From assembly GCF_003144195.1 (NCBI RefSeq), contig NW_020290046.1:62001-126000 (forward strand): a DNA stretch of 64,000 bases. Direction: 5' to 3'. The position numbers and the translations under genes were made by a program. Under the pieces are notes generated by a model, which searched no databases, was not told where the DNA came from, and saw only the letters and a list, made by a program, of their open reading frames with translations. This document shows positions 59,504 through 64,000 of the stretch, piece after piece. Within the stretch, counting starts at the first letter, position 1. Each line of letters opens with the position of its first letter. The stretch comes from Ceraceosorus guamensis (Eukaryota; Basidiomycota; Exobasidiomycetes; Ceraceosorales; Ceraceosoraceae).

Positions 59504-62442
59504 CTATAGCTCCGTGTGCTTCTGAGTAGGGTGAGGTTGTTCTGGTTGCTCGGGCTCGGGCTCGGGCTCGGACGCGGGCTCTTGCTGGCTGGGAGGAAAC
59601 ATCTGCTCGCTCTCTGCTCCAGGGCTTGCAGATGGTTCTGATGGAGGCGGTGCAGCCGAAGATTTTTTGGGCGGTCTAGTCTTTGGAATGCGACGCGTGG
59701 ACAAGCGCTTGATTGTATCCCTGAGCTTCTTTGCGCGCTTTTCCAGATCCGCAATCTTAAGTACGGGGTCGTCTTCCAAGCTCAACTTGGCTTGCTTCGT
59801 CTCTCCATCCTTGTACCACTTCTCATCCTTCTTGAGCTGCGCTTCGAGCGTGTCCAGATCAGCGACCGTGTACTTGCTACCTTGGCCCGCTGCCAGAGCT
59901 TCCGTGAGATTCTGGCGAGCTGCCGAGACGAAAGCATGCGTGTCTTGCATTGCCGACGTGAGGCGGGTGATTGCAGCTGACCGACCTCTCTGCTCGCTGA
60001 TACGCTTCTCGATTGGCTTGATCAAGTTGTCGAGCTGCGATTGGCGTGTTTTGAGCTTGGGCAGATCAGCGACTTCTCCGTCCCGAGAGGCGAGCCATTC
60101 GGCAAGCTCATCGGCCTTTTTCGAAATTGCCTCGCGCTCCTTGGGTTTGCTCGCCACGCTGAAGCCTTCGTCGTGCACAATGTCACGAGCACGGTAGATG
60201 GAGGCTTCCAAAACGTTGCGAGCTTCCTCACGAGCGACTCTGCTCTTCGCCTCGGTATTGGCGACGTACAGTCTGTCCTTTGCGTTGCCCAAGTCCGTTC
60301 CCGAATACGGTCTGATGCTTCCCAGCGGAACGGCGCGACCGACCAGGCGAATCGCTCTGTTGGTCGGAAGCGCTTTTTTTGATTTTTTGGTCTTGGCAGG
60401 TGCGGACGAATTGTTCGCAGCAGCATCATCGGCGGTCGTACTGTTGGTATCCAACGCACCGTCTTCCTCTTCCTCGTCCACCGCATTTGCGCCAACGTTG
60501 AAGAACGACTTTAAAGCTCCAGCAATACCGCCGGGCTTCTGTGTGACGTTGAGCCAAACCGCACCAATGCTGTAGGTGCCCAAAGGCTCGCTGATGATCG
60601 TGAGGTTCAGATTCAGGTCGACTTGGTCAAGTTCACCTCGTTCCTTCAGACCGGCCAGGTAATTGTCCGTCTCCACCACCTCGAAGCGGTAGAGGTCTGC
60701 ATCGAAAGAGTCGAGCTTTGGGGTGACGGATCGGTCGTACTTGATGTCGAGACTAAAGTCAGATGCTGCCTCTTTGCCACTATAGTGTCTGACATGCTCC
60801 GTCTTCTCGAAGCTGCCCGAAGGGTAGATGATCTCTTCCTTGCCGTTCGACTCGCGCAGCACTACAGGGTAGACGTTGCCGTCGAATGCGCGAATTGCTT
60901 TCATGCGGAATTGCGGGTTGAAGGTTGCACCATAGAACGCCGCACCCATGACAGCTGCCTCATCTGCATTCACGTTTTGGGCGATCTTCGAGTCCGGAAT
61001 ACCAGCGGCACGAAGGGCGGCCTGTACGAAAGGCACTCGCGACATTCCGCCTACCAAGACGATGCTGTCCAAGTCGCTCTGTGGTGGGAAGGCCGACAAG
61101 GGGTTGAGTTGTCTAGACTGCATCAGCTGTGAGGAGCATTGAGACTTACGATTCTAAGCTTTGCGGACTTCAGGGCATCTTGCACAGGACTGGCAAAGAG
61201 GTGTGTCAAGCCTGCAGCTTCCACCAATCTCTCCAGCTCCTCTCTGCTGAACCTGCTTCTAAAGTCAATCTCCTCTGCCAAACCTTCTACGTTGACGCTA
61301 GCCTCTACATTGGCGCTCAGCACATGCTTGACCCGATTGGCTTCCTTCAAAAGCCGAGCCAGTGCCCTGGGTTGGGAGCGCAGAGGCTTCTCGAGGCGAT
61401 TGCCATGCGTCTCCTCGAATTTGTCAGCAAGCGCATCTCGAATGAGCGTGTCGACCGCAACACCAGACGCTTGGCGGTCCCAACCAGCGGACAAGACGTC
61501 GACAATGACAGCCTCCTTCTGTGTGCTACCGATGGACAAGATACTGTCGGCTTGCACGAGTCTAGTGCTGAACTCCACGATCGTTGCACGAGCAGATCCA
61601 GCTCCAGCGTCATAGAACAAGTGCTTTTCGCTCTTGGGAAAGGTGCGTGTCTGCGCATAGTTCACGCCGACTGTGGGGGGATGACCAGAATGGCTTTAGC
61701 GCAAGAGCAACATGGCTTGCGCGAGGAACTGATCAGACTCACCAGCAGCACCATCGCTCACGAGCCGAGGCTCAAAGCCTGCGATTCTCGCAGCGTCGAC
61801 GATGGCGTGACGTTCAGCTGCTGTCCAGTAGACTGGTACGGTGATGACGACATCTAGCCCGCCAAAGCTTCCGACAGTGCCTGGATAGCTTCTCCTGAAC
61901 TCCTCTCCAGCTGCCTCTTCGGCCAATTCTCGCGCGTGGCTGAATTGTGCCGCCACCAGCTCCTCTACCGCGTACGTATCGGGACCACTAGCATCGTTGG
62001 TGTAGTCGGTGGCTCGCTGGACAGCACAAGTATCGCGTGTGGTCGGAATCAACTTGGTGCCCAACAAGCTTTGATATTTGGCGCGCGCATTCACGTCGGC
62101 ATCATCAAAGGTCCGACCCAGCAAGAGCTTAGCGTTGATGAAAGTGTCGCCTGGAAATCGGGTAGCCAAATTCGAAGCGTCTGTTCCGAAAAGTCGTTCT
62201 TGCTTCTTCCAAGCGACAGCTGCAGGAAGCTTTCGCTTGCTGTCTCGACTAAGGACAACGTCGAACGGAACGCCGGGCTTGACCAAACTGATCTTGATGG
62301 ACTCTGTGCCGTAGTCGATGCCCACCACACCCATGGCAGCGACGCAAAGGTGACTCAGCATGTAAGCGCAGCTCAAAGCCAGAGCCAGCACCATGGCCAC
62401 GAACGGCGGCCTGCCAGTCCGCCGAGTTGTCATGACGGCCAT
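59504..62442 (-). CDS. LHS1: Lhs1/GRP170 ER-lumenal Hsp70-family chaperone
   Basis: Three exons, 62442..61743, 61670..61150 and 61078..59504, give 931 aa. An N-terminal signal sequence (FVAMVLALALSCAYMLSHLC) precedes the actin-like ATPase domain: VVGIDYGTESIKISLV, KRKLPAAVAW, VVITVPVYWTAAERHAIVDAARIAG, LFYDAGAGSARATIVEF and DSIVLVGGMSRVPFVQAAL with DEAAVMGAAFYGA. A divergent beta-domain, a charged insertion with acidic and Lys-rich runs (near 600-630), and the long alpha-helical domain of GRP170 proteins follow. The tail is Pro/Glu-rich and ends in HTEL, a likely variant of the HDEL/KDEL retrieval signal. Lhs1 is the nucleotide-exchange factor for BiP/Kar2 and helps translocation and folding. 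The intron sites all restore the frame. Confidence 0.95.
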
Positions 62443-63382
62443 GCTTGGCTTGGAGGACTGACTTGTGCGGGTGAGGTCGTGCAGATCAGGGTGAGTCGGT
62501 GGAGCACTTGGGGCAGCGAGATGCTAGATGTTTGTTCGGAGGGAAGCTGAGCTGGTCTAATCTTGAGGCAAGGCCACGATTCAGACGTGGGTGATTGATG
62601 CTGATCAGAGCTCACGTCGATCGCCAACGCCGAGCAACTCGTGAATCACAATGTTCTCAAGGGCGTGCAACCGTGCGTAGAAGAAGCCAACTCACGCATC
62701 AGCACCTTCGTGCATGGCAGCCGGCGCATGCTCCACGTCACGCCTGCTTCGCTCCTCGCGCTCGTGATTCGCGTGACTTGCTGTCCCGCGCGATACGCGC
62801 TTGGACACCGCGAGTCCTTAACACGTGTAGTCACGAGTACGGTTTAGGAACCGCACCCATTCTTGACTCACAACGACTTTCGTCTGTTTGAGGCCCCCTT
62901 TCTTTTGGGCGTCTGTCTTCAGCAGACAGGATCTAGAGCTATGCTATCGACGTCTAGACAGTCTTGAGTCGATTGCGGATCGTCATTTTCCCACTGATCA
63001 TGTCTATGCAGTGAAGCCACTCGGCGCACCGCTCATCCACGCTCGACACGCACATCCAGGGTGCAACTGCGAGAAGCGCGCCATGACAACAAAAGACGCC
63101 TACATTTCATCAGCTCCCAAGTGGGCAGAAATTGCGGCCTCGCCTCACAAAGAATGTCAGAAAGCACGAGAGCGAGGGCGTGTCAAATTCATTGTCCAAG
63201 TGCGGTCATTTACAAGCAATCTGAGCGCACAAAGTCGTGCATGGCCCAGCAGAGGCACGAGAAGCTGCAAGGAAAAGTGATCAACGCGTGCAGATAGGAG
63301 GGGAAGGTTATCGAAGCGAGACGACAGCACAGCTGTATCTCGGGATGCATCTTCGAACGGTAATGCTCGTTGCAGAACACGC
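62443..63382. other. intergenic between Lhs1 and the chitin deacetylase gene
   Basis: 940 bp upstream of Lhs1 and downstream of the deacetylase gene. It holds members of the 7-bp repeat family at 62637-62651 and 62760-62772. No gene recognised. Confidence 0.45.
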
Positions 63383-64000
63383 TTAAAGAAGCATAAAGGC
63401 GCTAACAGCACCGAGAGCGCTGACGGCGACGATGGCCTTGCCTGCTCTGTTGGACGAAGCGGCGCTCTTGCCGCTACCAGTGCTCTTTTGACCTTGAGCA
63501 CTAGCTTGCTTGTCACTGCTAGACGTGCTACCGCCAGTGGAGTCACCAGCGGCGGCGGTGGCGCTCGCAGCGGCCAGAGGGTCGTACGAGGCAGATTGAA
63601 CCTTGATGTCAGTGCCCGAGGGAATGCCCTTGGGCTCAATGTCGCCCGAAATGTAAGAAGCAAAGTTGGGATAGGTGATGCTCTCTGGGTAAGGGTTCGT
63701 CTCGTTCATGCAAGCAGTGATGGGGACGATGTGCTTGAACTTTTGCTTGATCTGCGGGTATTGCTCGATCATTTCTGACATGGTGCCGTTGTTGAGCTCG
63801 TGTGTAAGGACGATGTTACCGGTAGTGTCTGACTCCTTGTTGATGATGGATGCGTAGTTGGCGTCGATGCTAGCTTTGGGCAAGGTGCCTGCTGGGATAG
63901 CCTTCCAGTCGTCCGTGTCGTCGGTCCAGATCACGGTGCTGAGACCGAGACCGGTGGCGATGGCACGAACACGGTCGTCCGTGTCACCGTAAGGAGGCCT
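63383..64000 (-). CDS. GPI-anchored chitin deacetylase, 3' part only
   Basis: The frame is open to the right edge of the window, so the 5' part (signal peptide and the first deacetylase motifs) is missing. The visible 205 residues start with RPPYGDTDDRVRAIA, a conserved catalytic motif of polysaccharide deacetylases (CE4). STVIWTDDTDDW and then GNIVLTHELNNGTMSEMIEQY follow, the latter holding the LTHE/LxH-type His motif. The C-terminal 75 residues are Ser/Ala/Gly-rich and end in a hydrophobic stretch (AIVAVSALGAVSAFMLL) preceded by small residues, which fits GPI anchoring. Such enzymes convert cell-wall chitin to chitosan, which in plant-associated fungi can reduce chitin recognition by the host; the latter role is an inference. 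No intron is seen in this part. Confidence 0.93.
   Translation of the reverse strand, partial: RPPYGDTDDRVRAIATGLGLSTVIWTDDTDDWKAIPAGTLPKASIDANYASIINKESDTTGNIVLTHELNNGTMSEMIEQYPQIKQKFKHIVPITACMNETNPYPESITYPNFASYISGDIEPKGIPSGTDIKVQSASYDPLAAASATAAAGDSTGGSTSSSDKQASAQGQKSTGSGKSAASSNRAGKAIVAVSALGAVSAFMLL

Noticed and set aside
58880-59525. Possibility that the missing Mus81 nuclease is encoded in another frame
   Set aside because: Overlapping frames at 58880-59305 and 59064-59525 were read. Neither contains a DxRE or ERKxxxD-like motif or any nuclease-like strand pattern.

Overview
This window is nuclear DNA of a basidiomycete fungus, most likely a smut relative (Ustilaginomycotina). The evidence is short GT-AG introns (mostly about 60 to 100 nt) with CTNAC-type branch sites, the presence of fungus-only families (DUF1774, DUF2015, a rhodanese-PTP of the Pyp type, a GNA-3/Gpa3-type G alpha) and the coding style. 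The species cannot be named from the sequence. No transposon, virus-like element, CRISPR array, rRNA or convincing tRNA was found.

Nineteen genes are well supported, plus one doubtful ORF. From left to right: a stand-alone response-regulator receiver protein (-); a doubtful 137-aa ORF (-); a DUF1774 membrane protein (-); LC8 dynein light chain (+); a 3-dehydroshikimate dehydratase-like enzyme (-); a rhodanese + tyrosine phosphatase (-); eIF2A (+); PKA catalytic subunit (-); Tsr1 (+); a ROG1/DUF676 lipase (+); geranylgeranyl diphosphate synthase (-); Vps37 (-); a DUF2015 protein (+); a large DH-BAR-SH3 RhoGEF (-); a METTL21-like methyltransferase (+); a Gpa3-type G-alpha subunit (-); a Src1/Heh1 inner nuclear membrane protein (-); a Mus81-like protein without nuclease domain (+); an Lhs1/GRP170 ER chaperone (-); and the 3' part of a GPI-anchored chitin deacetylase (-) that runs off the right edge.

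There is no biosynthetic cluster. The common thread is signalling: a receiver protein, a Pyp-type phosphatase that in fission yeast dampens the stress MAPK, the PKA catalytic subunit, a G alpha of the class that feeds cAMP-PKA signalling, and a RhoGEF all lie within 50 kb. Exon-intron models were built by hand from reading frame and splice sites, and exon coordinates are given in each entry.

The most unusual observations are: (1) a Mus81-like gene that keeps the N-terminal helix-hairpin-helix and winged-helix parts but has no ERCC4 nuclease domain and no room for one; (2) a 5-nt microexon in the PKA gene that the reading frame requires; (3) a dispersed, degenerate 7-bp repeat family (consensus TGAYTCN) in intergenic DNA that keeps a 7-bp register within arrays; (4) long Ser/Pro-rich insertions inside otherwise intact catalytic domains (tyrosine phosphatase, DH domain and others).
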